NCBI RefSeq assembly: GCF_026011795.1
Contig: NZ_BRVS01000026.1
Span: 124,001-188,000, forward strand
Reading direction: 5' to 3'
Length of the DNA: 64,000 nt
Origin: Arthrobacter mangrovi
Lineage (GTDB): Bacteria > Actinomycetota > Actinomycetes > Actinomycetales > Micrococcaceae
Numbering within the stretch: the stretch's first letter is position 1; each line of letters begins with the position of its first letter. This document shows positions 26,843 through 35,643 of this stretch, piece after piece. The position numbers and the translations under genes are program-made. Below the pieces are notes generated by a model. The model saw only the letters and a program-made list of their open reading frames with translations, made no database searches and was not told the origin of the DNA.

Positions 26843-28171
26843 CTAGCGGACCAGGCAGGGACGCTTGGGATCGAACTCCCAGCCCGGCACCAGGTACTGC
26901 ATGGAGACGGCGTCGTCGCGGGCGCCGAGTCCGTGCTCCAGGTACAGGGCATGCGCCTCGGCCAGCCGTTCGCGGTCCAGCTCGATGCCGAGTCCGGGGG
27001 CGTCCGGCACCTTGATCTCGCCGTCGCGGATCAGCAGCGGGTCGCGGGTCAGGCCCTGCCCGTCCTGCCAGATCCAGTGCGTGTCCAGCGCGGTGATCTC
27101 GCCCGGCGCGGCGGCACCGACGTGGGTGAACATGGCCAGCGAGATATCGAAGTGGTTATTCGAATGCGAGCCCCAGGTGAGTCCGAATTCGTGGCACAGC
27201 TGCGCCACGCGGACGGACCCGGCCATGGTCCAGAAGTGCGGATCGGCCAAGGGAATATCGACGGCGTTCGAGCGCACCGCGTGCGACATTTCCCGCCAGT
27301 CCGTGGCGATCATGTTGGTCGCGGTCTGCAGCCCGGTGGCCCGGCGGAACTCGGCCATGACCTCGCGGCCGGAGAACTTGCCCTCGGCGCCGCACGGGTC
27401 CTCCGCGTAGGCGACGACGCCGCGCATCCGCTTGCCCAGCCGGATGGCGTCCTGCAGCAGCCAGCCGCCGTTCGGATCCAGGGTGATCCGGGCGTCCGGG
27501 AAGCGCTCCTTCAGCGCGGTCACGGCGTCGACCTCGAGGTCGCCGGCCTGGACCCCGCCCTTGAGCTTGAAGTCCTGGAAGCCGTAGCGGGCCTGCGCGG
27601 CCTCGGCAAGCCGGACAACCGCGGCAGGAGTCATGGCCTCCTCGCGGCGCACCCGCTCCCAGTCGTCGGCGCCGTTGGGCTCGCGCAGGTAGGGCAGGTC
27701 CGTGCTGTCCGGGTTGCCGACGTAGAAGAGGTAGCCGAGCATCGGCACCGCCGAGCGCTGCTGCCCGTCCCCGAGCAGCTCGGCCACCGGCACGCCGAGG
27801 AACTGCCCGTGCAGGTCCAGCAGGGCGGACTCGACGGCGGTCACCGCGTGCACGGTGGTCCGCAGGTCGAAGGTCTGCAGGCCCCGGCCGCCCGAGTCGC
27901 GGTCCGCGAACGCAGTGGCGATGTCGCGGAGCAGGGAGCGGAAGCGGGCCACCGGCTGGCCGCTGATGATCCGGCCGGCGTCCTCGATGGTGGCCCGGAT
28001 CTTCTCGCCGCCGGGCACCTCGCCCAGGCCGGTGCGGCCCTCGGAGTCGGTGATGATGACGACGTTGCGGGTGAAGAACGGCCCGTGCGCGCCGGAGAGG
28101 TTCAGGAGCATCGAGTCATGCCCGGCGACCGGGACGACCTCGACGGCGGCGATGGTTGGCTGGGTGCTCAT
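26843..28171 (-). CDS. gudD: Glucarate dehydratase
   Basis: This 442-residue enolase-superfamily enzyme dehydrates D-glucarate (and often L-idarate) to 5-dehydro-4-deoxyglucarate. The KxK base is in FQDFKLKGG (near residue 205-210). Metal ligands follow: Asp of LDPNGGW, Glu of YAEDP, Asn of ATNMIATD. The Asp/His pair is in ADPHFW and SHSNNHFDI. All expected GlucD residues are present. It is preceded by the semialdehyde dehydrogenase with a 3-base gap and ends at a strong terminator. The last residues [12 protein letters not shown] match the family C-terminus. Confidence 0.93.
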   Translation of the reverse strand: MSTQPTIAAVEVVPVAGHDSMLLNLSGAHGPFFTRNVVIITDSEGRTGLGEVPGGEKIRATIEDAGRIISGQPVARFRSLLRDIATAFADRDSGGRGLQTFDLRTTVHAVTAVESALLDLHGQFLGVPVAELLGDGQQRSAVPMLGYLFYVGNPDSTDLPYLREPNGADDWERVRREEAMTPAAVVRLAEAAQARYGFQDFKLKGGVQAGDLEVDAVTALKERFPDARITLDPNGGWLLQDAIRLGKRMRGVVAYAEDPCGAEGKFSGREVMAEFRRATGLQTATNMIATDWREMSHAVRSNAVDIPLADPHFWTMAGSVRVAQLCHEFGLTWGSHSNNHFDISLAMFTHVGAAAPGEITALDTHWIWQDGQGLTRDPLLIRDGEIKVPDAPGLGIELDRERLAEAHALYLEHGLGARDDAVSMQYLVPGWEFDPKRPCLVR

Positions 28172-28174
28172 CCG

Positions 28175-29776
28175 TTACTCTCCCGCGCGCTTGACGGTGC
28201 CGTCGACGCGGCGGTTGAGCCGCCACGGATTCGCGTCCTGAACCGGGGCCGGCAGCAGGCCGTCCGGAATGTTCTGGTACGCCACGGGCCGGAGGAAACG
28301 TTCGATCGCCAAGGTGCCGACCGACGTCGTACGCGAATCCGACGTGGCCGGGAACGGGCCGCCGTGGACCATCGCGTGCCCGACCTCGACGCCGGTGGGC
28401 CAGCCGTTGGCGAGGATGCGTCCGGCCTTGCGCTCCAGGACCGGCAGCAGCGGGGCCACGGTGGCGTGGTCCTCGTCCGTCAGGTGCAGCGTGGCGGTCA
28501 GCTGGCCTTCGAGGCGGCGGGCGGCGGCGACGAGTTCCTCGGCCGAGGCGTAGCGGATGATCAGCGAGGCCGCGCCGAAGATCTCGTCGTGCAGGACCTG
28601 GTTGGACAGGAAGGTGTCCACCGTGGTGCCGAAGACGGTCGGGGCGGGGGCGTTCTCGGTCTCGCCGTCCTGTCCCTTGGCCACGAGTTCGACACCGGCC
28701 TGGGAGCCGAGCGCCTCCACGCCGGTCTGCCAGGACTCGGCAATGCCCTTGGTGAGCATGGTCTGGCCCGGTGCCGTGGCGAGGGCGCGGTTGACGGCGG
28801 CGGCGAAGCGGTCTCCGGTCTCGCCGGCCGGCACGAAGACCAGGCCGGGGGCCGTGCAGAGCTGGCCGCTGGAGCCGGTGACGGAGGCGGTGTAGGCCTG
28901 GGCCAGCGCCTCGAGGTCGCCCTTGAGCGCGCCGTCGAAGAAGAAGACCGGGTTGATGGAGCTCATCTCGGCGTAGACCGGGATGGGTTCGGGGCGGGCC
29001 GCGGCGGTCGCCATCAGGGCGGTGCCGCCGGAGCGGGATCCGGTGAAGCCCACGGCCTTGATCGCCGGGTCGGCGACCAGGGCCTGGCCGATGCTGGTGC
29101 CGGGGCCGTAGACCAGGGAGAAGACGCCGGGGTGCAGGCCGCTGTCGCGCACGGCGTCGGTGATCGCCCGGCCGACGATCTCGCTGGTGCCCGGGTGGGC
29201 GTTGTGGGCCTTGAAGACCACCGGGCAGCCGGCGGCCAGCGCGGAGGCGGTGTCGCCGCCGGCGGTGGAGAAGGCGAGCGGGAAGTTGCTGGCGCCGAAG
29301 ACCGCGACCGGGCCGAGGGCGACCTTGCGCTGGCGGATGTCCACGCGGGGCATCGGCTGGCGCTCGGGCTGTGCCGGGTCGATCCGCACGCCGCGGTGGT
29401 CGCCCTGCCGCACGACCTGCGCGAAGAGGCGCAGCTGGCCGGTGGTGCGGCCGCGCTCGCCGTTCAGCCGGGCCTCCGGCAGGCCGGTCTCGGCCATTGC
29501 ACGCTCGACCAGCTCAGCGCCGGAGGCCTCGATGTTGTCCGCGATCATCTCGAGGAAGGCGGCGTGGGTTTCCGGGTCGAGCGAGCTGAAGCTCTCGAAG
29601 GCCTCTTCGGCGGCGGCGGTGGCGGCGGCGAGCTGGTCGACGTCGATCAGCGAGTAGGCCGGTTCCAGGACCTCGTTGGTGCGCGGGTCGAAGCCGTTCA
29701 TGGTGCGGCCGTTGCCGGCCACCTGCTCGCCGGCAATGATCGACTGGCCGGCCAGCGTGGTTTCTGTCGTGGGCAT
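28175..29776 (-). CDS. 2-oxoglutarate semialdehyde (2,5-dioxovalerate) dehydrogenase
   Basis: This 533-residue NADP-type aldehyde dehydrogenase has the long form typical of alpha-ketoglutaric semialdehyde dehydrogenases. The cofactor region contains GPVAVFGASNFPLAFSTAGG. The base glutamate is in VYAEMSSINPVFFF and the nucleophilic cysteine in SSGQLCTAPGLVF. It oxidises 2-oxoglutarate semialdehyde, the product of KdgD, to 2-oxoglutarate. It lies between kdgD upstream and glucarate dehydratase downstream, completing the hexarate pathway. A hairpin separates it from kdgD. Confidence 0.92.
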   Translation of the reverse strand: MPTTETTLAGQSIIAGEQVAGNGRTMNGFDPRTNEVLEPAYSLIDVDQLAAATAAAEEAFESFSSLDPETHAAFLEMIADNIEASGAELVERAMAETGLPEARLNGERGRTTGQLRLFAQVVRQGDHRGVRIDPAQPERQPMPRVDIRQRKVALGPVAVFGASNFPLAFSTAGGDTASALAAGCPVVFKAHNAHPGTSEIVGRAITDAVRDSGLHPGVFSLVYGPGTSIGQALVADPAIKAVGFTGSRSGGTALMATAAARPEPIPVYAEMSSINPVFFFDGALKGDLEALAQAYTASVTGSSGQLCTAPGLVFVPAGETGDRFAAAVNRALATAPGQTMLTKGIAESWQTGVEALGSQAGVELVAKGQDGETENAPAPTVFGTTVDTFLSNQVLHDEIFGAASLIIRYASAEELVAAARRLEGQLTATLHLTDEDHATVAPLLPVLERKAGRILANGWPTGVEVGHAMVHGGPFPATSDSRTTSVGTLAIERFLRPVAYQNIPDGLLPAPVQDANPWRLNRRVDGTVKRAGE

Positions 29777-29832
29777 CGGGGGTACTCCTTCTGCGGTGGG
29801 TGGGGTCTGGCGTCCGGTCCCGGACCGGGCGG

Positions 29833-29863
29833 AAAGCGGCCGCCCGGGGCGGGCGGCCGCTTT
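29833..29863 (-). terminator. Hairpin between kdgD and the semialdehyde dehydrogenase
   Basis: A 13-bp perfect stem (AAAGCGGCCGCCC at 29833-29845, complement at 29851-29863) with a 5-base loop, ending in TTT in the minus-strand transcript. It lies inside what otherwise looks like one operon, so it could be a partial terminator or a 3-prime stabiliser of the kdgD message. Confidence 0.7.
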
Positions 29864-29875
29864 CGACGTCGTTAT

Positions 29876-30832
29876 TCAGGCAGGCTGTGCCATGGCGGCG
29901 TCCCGCGGGCGGACGCCCGCGGCGTCGATCAGGGCGGACAGGTCCGCGACGTCCTGCTCGGTCAGGTCCTGCAGCGGCGGGCGGACGGAGCCGGCGTCGC
30001 GGCCGATAGCCTTCAGGCCGCCCTTGACGATGGAGACGCCGTAGCCCTTGGCACGGTCGCGGATGTCCAGGTAGGGCAGCACGAAGCGGTTCAGCTTCTC
30101 GTTGACGGCGACGCGGTCCTGGTTGCGCACGTCGCGGTAGAACTCGAGCGCGAACTCCGGCACGAAGTTGTACATCGCGGAGGAGTAGGTGCTCATGCCC
30201 AGCTGCAGCAGCGGCAGGGCGAAGGTCTCGGCGGTGGGCAGGCCGCCGAGGTAGAACAGCCGGTCGCCGTTCTTCGCGTAGACCTTGGTGAGGTGCTCGA
30301 TGTCGCCGAGCGCGTCCTTGAAACCGATGAAGTTCGGGTGGCGGTCCGCCAGCTTCGCGACGGTGTCCGCGGAGTAGACGGCGTTGGCGCGGTTGTAGAC
30401 GATGACGCCGATGCTGGTAGCGGAGCAGACGGCGGAGACGTGGGCCAGCAGGCCGGCCTGGTCGCACTCGGTGAGGTACGGCGGCAGCAGCAGGAGGCCC
30501 TCGGCCCCGGCGGCTTCGGCGTCCTTGGCGTTCTGGATGGCCTGCGCGGTGGAGCCGCCGGCGGAGGCCAGCACCGGCACGCGGCTGCCGGCTTCTTCCA
30601 CGGCCATCCGGACGACGCGGGCGGACTCTTCCGGGGTCAGGCTGAAGCCCTCGCCCGTGCCGCCGGCGGCGAAGAGCCCGGCGACGTCGAAGCTGGACTG
30701 CCACGCGAGGTGCGTGCGGTAGGCGGCTTCGTCGATCTTCAGGTCGGCGTCGAACGCGGTGACCGGGAAGGAGAGCAGGCCTTCCTTGAGCTTGTCGGCG
30801 AGTTCCTGGGGCGTGTACTGGGCCACGTGCAT
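29876..30832 (-). CDS. kdgD: 5-dehydro-4-deoxyglucarate dehydratase
   Basis: This 318-residue DapA-superfamily enzyme dehydrates and decarboxylates 5-dehydro-4-deoxyglucarate to 2-oxoglutarate semialdehyde. It has the [15 protein letters not shown] carboxylate-binding loop, the tyrosine in VIVYNRANA and the Schiff-base lysine in IGFKDALGD. Start: ATG 30832 has a Shine-Dalgarno (AAAGGA) only two bases away. GTG 30826 has it at eight bases and may be the real start, giving 316 residues. A candidate LysR-controlled promoter lies 69 bases upstream of the ATG. Confidence 0.93.
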   Translation of the reverse strand: MHVAQYTPQELADKLKEGLLSFPVTAFDADLKIDEAAYRTHLAWQSSFDVAGLFAAGGTGEGFSLTPEESARVVRMAVEEAGSRVPVLASAGGSTAQAIQNAKDAEAAGAEGLLLLPPYLTECDQAGLLAHVSAVCSATSIGVIVYNRANAVYSADTVAKLADRHPNFIGFKDALGDIEHLTKVYAKNGDRLFYLGGLPTAETFALPLLQLGMSTYSSAMYNFVPEFALEFYRDVRNQDRVAVNEKLNRFVLPYLDIRDRAKGYGVSIVKGGLKAIGRDAGSVRPPLQDLTEQDVADLSALIDAAGVRPRDAAMAQPA

Positions 30833-30882
30833 CTTCCTTTGCGATGGTGCCGGGACGGCGGGTCTGGGTGGTCGTTTCCTCC

Positions 30883-30937
30883 ACCCTAGGAAGGGTTGAT
30901 GATGCCTGTCCAAGCCCTATTTTGTATGGATTGATGC
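30883..30937 (-). promoter_or_regulatory. Candidate LysR operator and promoter of kdgD (site C)
   Basis: Plus-strand GATGCCTGTCCAAG (30901-30914) reads on the other strand as a TTGGAC -35 box. TAGGGT follows 19 bases later (30883-30888) as -10. The 37-bp block ends in GGATTGATGC at 30937. It is closest to site D (28 of 37 positions the same) and resembles sites A and B. Confidence 0.65.
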
Positions 30938-30961
30938 AGGAAAGGCATTACGGCGGCGGGC

Positions 30962-31846
30962 TCAGGCGGTTCGCTCCCAGACGACCTCGAGCAGCTGCCG
31001 CAGCGCCGGGTTGTGTCCCGCCCTGGTCCAGATCGCGTGCAGCTCCACGGTGTCCGAGGCGACGTCGGCCAGCCGAAGGTACGCCACGCCCTCGACGCCG
31101 AGCAGCCGGGCGGACTCCGGGACGAAGGCGACCCCGCGCCCGGCGGCGACGAGGGCCACCATGGTCAGGACCTGGCTAACCTCGTGTACGACGTTGGCAT
31201 GTTCGAACGGAATGTGCCGGACCACCAGGTCGTAGAAGTAGCGGGCCTTGACGGGCGAATGCATGATCAGCGGGACGTCCTTCAGGTCCGCCGCCGCCAC
31301 CGGCCGGGTGAGCCGGTCCAGTTCGTGGCCGGCCGGCACCGCCAGTTGCAGGTCCTCGGAGAGCAGCAGGTGGGATTTGAACCGCTCGGTATCGAAGGGC
31401 GGGCGGGCCAGCCCGAGGTCCAGGTCGCCGTCGAGCAGGGCCTGGACCTGTTCGCTGGTGACCAGTTCCTGCAGCTCCACGTCCACGTCCGGCAGTTCGG
31501 TGGAAATCTGTTCCAGCAGCGGGCCCAGGAGGCTGAAGGCCGACGCCGCGGTGAAGCCGATGCGCAGTTCGCCGGCCTGGCCCGCGGCGATGCGGCGGGC
31601 CGTGACCGGTGCGCGGTCGGCGGCGATCACCAGCCGGCGCGCCTCGCCAAGGAAGGCCCGGCCGGCCGCGGTCAGGCTGACCTTGCGGTTGTCCCGTTCC
31701 AGGAGGTCGACGCCGATGCTCCGCTCCAGCTTCTGGATCTGGCGGCTGAGCGGCGGCTGGGTCATCCGCAGCCGTTCGGCCGCCCGGCCGAAGTGGAGTT
31801 CCTCGGCGACGGCGATGAAACTGCGGGCTTGGTCGAGGGTGTACAT
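30962..31846 (-). CDS. LysR family transcriptional regulator of the sugar-diacid genes
   Basis: This 294-residue regulator begins MYTLDQARSFIAVAEELHFG, with recognition region AAERLRMTQPPLSRQIQ. The effector domain starts near residue 90 and includes LQELVTSEQVQALLDGDLD. It is flanked by kdgD on one side and is divergent from the TTT transporter on the other, so it probably controls both. Candidate sites C and D lie just past each end of the gene. The effector is likely a hexarate or a pathway intermediate, by inference. Confidence 0.9.
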   Translation of the reverse strand: MYTLDQARSFIAVAEELHFGRAAERLRMTQPPLSRQIQKLERSIGVDLLERDNRKVSLTAAGRAFLGEARRLVIAADRAPVTARRIAAGQAGELRIGFTAASAFSLLGPLLEQISTELPDVDVELQELVTSEQVQALLDGDLDLGLARPPFDTERFKSHLLLSEDLQLAVPAGHELDRLTRPVAAADLKDVPLIMHSPVKARYFYDLVVRHIPFEHANVVHEVSQVLTMVALVAAGRGVAFVPESARLLGVEGVAYLRLADVASDTVELHAIWTRAGHNPALRQLLEVVWERTA

Positions 31847-31858
31847 GATGCCTTCCAG

Positions 31859-31913
31859 GTATTACTCAATGCAGTATTGGGCTTGGACATGCATCATAGT
31901 GGTTTCCTAAGCT
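31859..31913 (+). promoter_or_regulatory. Candidate LysR operator and promoter of the TTT operon (site D)
   Basis: CTTGGACATGCATC (31882-31895) supplies a TTGGAC -35 box, with TAAGCT (31908-31913) 19 bases on as -10 for the transporter at 31992. The upstream part ATTACT-N6-AGTATT (31861-31878) is an imperfect LysR-type dyad. The block starts 13 bases from the LysR start, so it may also serve autoregulation. Confidence 0.65.
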
Positions 31914-31991
31914 CAGTGACCGAAGCGCCGTGACCTTGTTCACACTGAGCATCGGCGCCCTTTCGCGGTTCATCAATCAAGGAGCTTTGAA

Positions 31992-32990
31992 GTGAAAGCA
32001 TTTCCCCTCCGCCGGGCCGTCGTCGGCCTGGCCTCTGCCTCCGCCGTCCTGGCGCTGACGGCCTGCGGCGGCAACGTGGGCTCCGGCTCGGCGTCCGAAG
32101 AGGAGTTCCCGACCAAGCCGATCAACGTCACCGTTGGCGCCGCAGCCGGCGGTTCGACCGACCTGATCGCCCGCGCCATCGCCGAGGGTGCCTCCGATGA
32201 CCTCGGCGTAGCCATGCCGGTCGTCAACAAGCCGGGTGCCAACGGCGCGCTCGCCCTCAAGGAGACCCAGGGCAAGCCTGCCGACGGCTACGAGCTGGCC
32301 ACCCTGAACGCCTCGCTGGTCACCATCACTCCGCTCGCCGTCAGCGAGTCCGAGGCCGTGTCGCTCGATGACGTTGACGTCATCGTCGGGCTGTCCCAGG
32401 ACGACTACGTGATGGTCGCCAGCCCCGAGGCCGGGGTCAAGTCCGTGGAGGACCTGACCAAGAAGGACAACCTCAGCTTCGGCACCACCGGCGTGGGCAC
32501 CGGATCCCAGCTGGCCCAGGCCCTGCTGCTGAAGCAGGCCAAGATCAACGGCACCGAAGTGCCGTTCGACTCCGGGGCTCCGGCCGTCACCGCCGTCCTG
32601 GGCAACCAGGTGCAGGTGGCCACCGTCCAGCTGGGCGAGGCCAAGGCACAGATCGATGCCGGCAAGCTCGTTCCGATCGTCGTCTTCTCGACCGAGCGCA
32701 ACAAGTTCCTGCAGGACGTCCCGACGGCGACCGAAGAGGGCTACGACATTCCGGTTTCCCAGTACCGCGCCATGGTTGCGCCGAAGGGTACCCCCGAGGA
32801 GGTCAAGGAACGGCTGAAGACCTCGTTCGAGAACACCTTCAAGACCGAGGCCTACCAGAAGTTCAATGAGCAGAACCTGCTGACCCCGAAGGAGATCTCC
32901 GGCGAGGAAGTCATCTCCGAATGGACCGAACTCGCGAAGAAGTACAAGGACCTGACCGCCGAGTACGACATCGACCTGAAGCAGAGCTAA
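31992..32990 (+). CDS. Tripartite tricarboxylate-type transporter, substrate-binding lipoprotein (TctC/Bug family)
   Basis: This 332-residue secreted binding protein starts at GTG 31992, seven bases after AAGGAG. Its signal peptide ends in the lipobox LTACGG (cysteine near residue 27). The mature part starts with the family block FPTKPINVTVGAAAGGSTDL, then KPGANGALALKE. It delivers an organic diacid to the TctA/TctB membrane proteins encoded next. With glucarate enzymes and their LysR beside it, a hexarate ligand is the best guess, though TctC proteins bind many carboxylates. Confidence 0.92.
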   Translation: MKAFPLRRAVVGLASASAVLALTACGGNVGSGSASEEEFPTKPINVTVGAAAGGSTDLIARAIAEGASDDLGVAMPVVNKPGANGALALKETQGKPADGYELATLNASLVTITPLAVSESEAVSLDDVDVIVGLSQDDYVMVASPEAGVKSVEDLTKKDNLSFGTTGVGTGSQLAQALLLKQAKINGTEVPFDSGAPAVTAVLGNQVQVATVQLGEAKAQIDAGKLVPIVVFSTERNKFLQDVPTATEEGYDIPVSQYRAMVAPKGTPEEVKERLKTSFENTFKTEAYQKFNEQNLLTPKEISGEEVISEWTELAKKYKDLTAEYDIDLKQS

Positions 32991-33021
32991 TCAGCCGCGC
33001 CAGGCCCACAGGAGCACCATC

Positions 33022-33558
33022 ATGAATGAGACAGCCAAAGCGATCCCGGTTCCGACGGAATCGGACGAGGACCTTACCCCGGAGCAGCTCGCTGCCCAGT
33101 GGGAGGCCGAAGCGCCGCCATCCGCGGGACCAGTCGCCAACTTCGCCGCGTCGCTGGTGGCGACCGTGCTGGGCATCATCGGCATTGTCCTGTCCGTCCG
33201 GCTGGGACTGGGCACGCCCAGCCAGCCCCAGCCGGGACTGTGGCCGTTCATCATGAGCCTCGTTATTACGGTGCTGGGCCTGGCGCAGCTGGTCGTCGGC
33301 AGGAAAGGCGGGGAGGGCGAGAAGTTCTCCCGCCTGTCCTGGCTCGTGCTTTTCGGCGCCGCCACCCTCATCGGCCTCGTGGCGCTGATGCCCGTCATCG
33401 GCTTCGAGATCCCGTCCCTGCTGCTGAGCTTCATCTGGATGAAGTTCCTCGGCGGCGAAACGTGGCGCTCGGCCGTGCTCTACTCCGTCCTGGTTGTCGC
33501 GGCGTTCTACGGCATCTTCATCCTGGGCCTGGGGACCACCATCCCCCACCTGTTCTAA
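33022..33558 (+). CDS. TTT transporter small membrane subunit (TctB family)
   Basis: This 178-residue protein has a charged N-terminus of about 45 residues and then four hydrophobic helices: FAASLVATVLGIIGIVLSVR, FIMSLVITVLGLAQLVV, LVLFGAATLIGLVALMPVIG and VLYSVLVVAAFYGIFILGLG. That is the TctB topology. It assists the large TctA subunit. The 31-base gap after tctC and the 22-base gap before tctA indicate one operon. Confidence 0.88.
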   Translation: MNETAKAIPVPTESDEDLTPEQLAAQWEAEAPPSAGPVANFAASLVATVLGIIGIVLSVRLGLGTPSQPQPGLWPFIMSLVITVLGLAQLVVGRKGGEGEKFSRLSWLVLFGAATLIGLVALMPVIGFEIPSLLLSFIWMKFLGGETWRSAVLYSVLVVAAFYGIFILGLGTTIPHLF

Positions 33559-33580
33559 CGGTCCTAGAAAGGCTCCACGC

Positions 33581-35116
33581 ATGGACTTCCTGCAACCGGT
33601 GCTGGACGGCTTCGGCGTCGTACTGGCTCCCACCAACCTTCTGTACTGCCTGCTCGGCGTCGTCATCGGCATGCTGATCGGCGTGCTGCCGGGCCTCGGC
33701 CCCGCGGCCACGATCGCCATCCTGCTGCCGCTGACCTACGGCATCGATCCCGTCACCGCCATCATCATGCTGGCCGGCATCTTCTACGGCGCCCAGTACG
33801 GCGGAACCATCACCTCCGTGCTGCTGCGCCTGCCCGGCGAGGCCAGCTCCGTGGTCACCGTCTTCGACGGCTACCAGCTCGCCAAGCAGGGCAAGGCCGG
33901 CACCGCCCTCGGCATCGCCGCGATCGGCTCCTTCGTCGGCGGCACGATCGGCATCGTCGGCCTGACCTTCCTGGCCCCCATCGTCGCCGGCTTCGCCCTG
34001 GACTTCGGTCCGCCCGAGTATGCCGCGCTGGCCCTCCTGGGCATTCTGCTGGTCGCCACCATCAGCAACGGCAGCAAGACCAAGGCCCTGATCGCGGCGG
34101 CCCTCGGCCTGCTGCTGGCCACCGTGGGCCGCGACGTCTTCACCGGCGCCGAGCGCTTCACCTTCGGCAACCTGGACCTGGCGGACGGGATCGACTTCGT
34201 CCCCGTCGCCATGGGCCTGTTCGGCCTCGGCGAGATCCTCTACAACCTGGAAGAGCGCCACCGCGCGGCCAAGGCACCGGCCAAGGTGGCCAACGTCTGG
34301 CCCTCGCGCGCCGACCTGAAGCAGTCCTCCGGCGCCATCGGACGCGGCTCGGTCCTCGGGTTCTTCCTCGGGATCCTGCCCGGCGGCGGCGCGACCATCT
34401 CCTCGCTGGCGGCCTACGCCCTGGAAAAGAAGCGGTCCAAGAACCCCGAGCGCTTCGGCAAGGGCGCCGTCGAAGGCGTCGCCGCTCCCGAGACCGCCAA
34501 TAACGCCGCCGCGACCAGCTCCTTCATCCCGCTGCTGACGCTGGGCATCCCGGCCAACGCCACCATGGCGCTGATGTTCGGCGCGCTGCTGATCCAGGGC
34601 GTCACCCCCGGACCGCAGCTGGTGGACCAGCACCCGGACCTGTTCTGGGGCGTGGTCAACTCGATGTACATCGGCAACATCCTGCTGCTGATCATGTCCA
34701 TCCCGCTCGTCGGCATCTTCGTCAAGATCCTCCGCGTCCGCGCCGCCATCCTGGCACCGGTCACCGCCTTGATCACCATGCTGGGCGCCTATACGATCAA
34801 CAACTCGATGTTCGACGTCGTGCTGGTCGTCGCCTTCGGCATCATCGGCTACCTGATGAAGAAGTTCGGGTTCGAGCCCGGGCCGCTGGTCCTGGCGTTC
34901 GTGCTCGGCTCGCTCCTGGAAGCCAACCTGCGCCGCTCCCTGCTGGTGCTCAACGGCGACCTGGGCGGTTTCTTCGGCCGCCCGATCTCGGCCACCCTGC
35001 TGGTGATCTTCGTCTTCGTCGCTGTCTGGCCGATGATCCAGTCCCTGCTGGCCAAGCGGAAGGCGAACCACGCCCTCGTAACCTCCACGTCACAGAAAGC
35101 CAAGGAAACAGTATGA
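33581..35116 (+). CDS. TTT transporter large membrane subunit (TctA family)
   Basis: This 511-residue protein of about twelve helices is the transport subunit. It has the family motif GVLPGLGPAATIAILLPLTY near residue 30-50, YGGTITSVLLRLPGEASSVV after it, and an internal repeat copy around GFFLGILPGGGATISSLAAY. AAAGG lies just upstream of ATG 33581. The last four bases overlap the start of the UspA gene (ATGA), so the two are translationally coupled. Uptake would be driven by an ion gradient, as in the family. Confidence 0.92.
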   Translation: MDFLQPVLDGFGVVLAPTNLLYCLLGVVIGMLIGVLPGLGPAATIAILLPLTYGIDPVTAIIMLAGIFYGAQYGGTITSVLLRLPGEASSVVTVFDGYQLAKQGKAGTALGIAAIGSFVGGTIGIVGLTFLAPIVAGFALDFGPPEYAALALLGILLVATISNGSKTKALIAAALGLLLATVGRDVFTGAERFTFGNLDLADGIDFVPVAMGLFGLGEILYNLEERHRAAKAPAKVANVWPSRADLKQSSGAIGRGSVLGFFLGILPGGGATISSLAAYALEKKRSKNPERFGKGAVEGVAAPETANNAAATSSFIPLLTLGIPANATMALMFGALLIQGVTPGPQLVDQHPDLFWGVVNSMYIGNILLLIMSIPLVGIFVKILRVRAAILAPVTALITMLGAYTINNSMFDVVLVVAFGIIGYLMKKFGFEPGPLVLAFVLGSLLEANLRRSLLVLNGDLGGFFGRPISATLLVIFVFVAVWPMIQSLLAKRKANHALVTSTSQKAKETV

Positions 35117-35517
35117 GCATCCTCGTTGGATACGTCCCCACTCCCGTGGGCGAGGCGGCCGCCCGCGCCGCCATCGCCGAAGCCAAACTGCGCGGCGAGA
35201 AGCTGTTCGTGGTTAACTCGGTCCGCGAGGGAGCCCTGGTCGACAAATCGGTAGCTTCCGACGCCGACCTGGAGCGCATCACCGCGGCGGCATCGGAAGC
35301 CGGCGTCGAATCCTCGGTCCTGCAGTCCACCCACTCGGACGACCTGGCCGATGAGGTGCTGACGCTGGCCGAGGCCCACGACGTGTCGCTGATCGTCATC
35401 GGGCTGCGCCAGCGCAGCCAGGTGGGCAAGTTCATCATGGGATCGCACGCCCAGCGGATCCTCCTACAGGCGGACCGGCCGGTGCTGGCAGTGAAGGCCG
35501 ACCAGGACGGGCACTGA
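35113..35517 (+). CDS. Universal stress protein (UspA) family protein
   Basis: This 134-residue cytoplasmic protein starts MSILVGYVPTPVGEAAARAA. It ends with the nucleotide-binding signature VIGLRQRSQVGKFIMGSHAQ followed by ADRPVLAVK. The G-2x-G-9x-G(S/T) pattern (GLRQRSQVGKFIMGS) suggests ATP binding. Its start overlaps the tctA stop by four bases. This suggests it senses or modulates the transporter, in the way UspA proteins sit beside TRAP and other carriers; that role is inference. Confidence 0.88.
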   Translation: MSILVGYVPTPVGEAAARAAIAEAKLRGEKLFVVNSVREGALVDKSVASDADLERITAAASEAGVESSVLQSTHSDDLADEVLTLAEAHDVSLIVIGLRQRSQVGKFIMGSHAQRILLQADRPVLAVKADQDGH

Positions 35518-35534
35518 CCCGGGAGGGAAAGCAG

Positions 35535-35567
35535 ATGGTGCCGGGCGGGATAACCGTCCGGCACCAT
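35535..35567. terminator. Hairpin after the TTT-UspA operon
   Basis: ATGGTGCCGG (35535-35544) pairs with CCGGCACCAT (35558-35567) around a 13-base loop that can pair further. CCGTTTA follows. It lies 17 bases past the UspA stop, before the convergent LysE gene. Confidence 0.65.
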
Positions 35568-35592
35568 CCGTTTAATGACCCGTCGCGCCGCT

Positions 35593-35616
35593 GCCCGTGC
35601 CCGTGCCCGTGCCCGT
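35593..35616. repeat. Four tandem GCCCGT hexamers
   Basis: Four exact copies of GCCCGT, followed by two degenerate copies (GCCGTG, GCCGTG). They lie just past the LysE stop codon on its downstream side. Read in the LysE frame beyond that stop, they would encode a Gly/Thr/His-rich tail. This may be slippage-prone sequence. Confidence 0.6.
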
Positions 35617-35643
35617 GCCGTGGCCGTGCCGGTGTGTCCGGAC

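Noticed and set aside
26603-30889. A 1,428-codon open frame on the plus strand
   Set aside because: It is antisense to gudD, the semialdehyde dehydrogenase and kdgD, which have clear family motifs. The translation is low-complexity Gly/Val/Arg/Asp typical of the shadow frame in high-GC DNA.
33518-35071. A 517-codon frame on the minus strand
   Set aside because: It is antisense to the TctA gene and has no family motifs; the Asp/Gly/Gln-rich composition is that of a shadow frame.
35593-35640. GCCCGT repeats considered as a CRISPR-like array
   Set aside because: The units are six bases with no spacers, and no cas genes are nearby.
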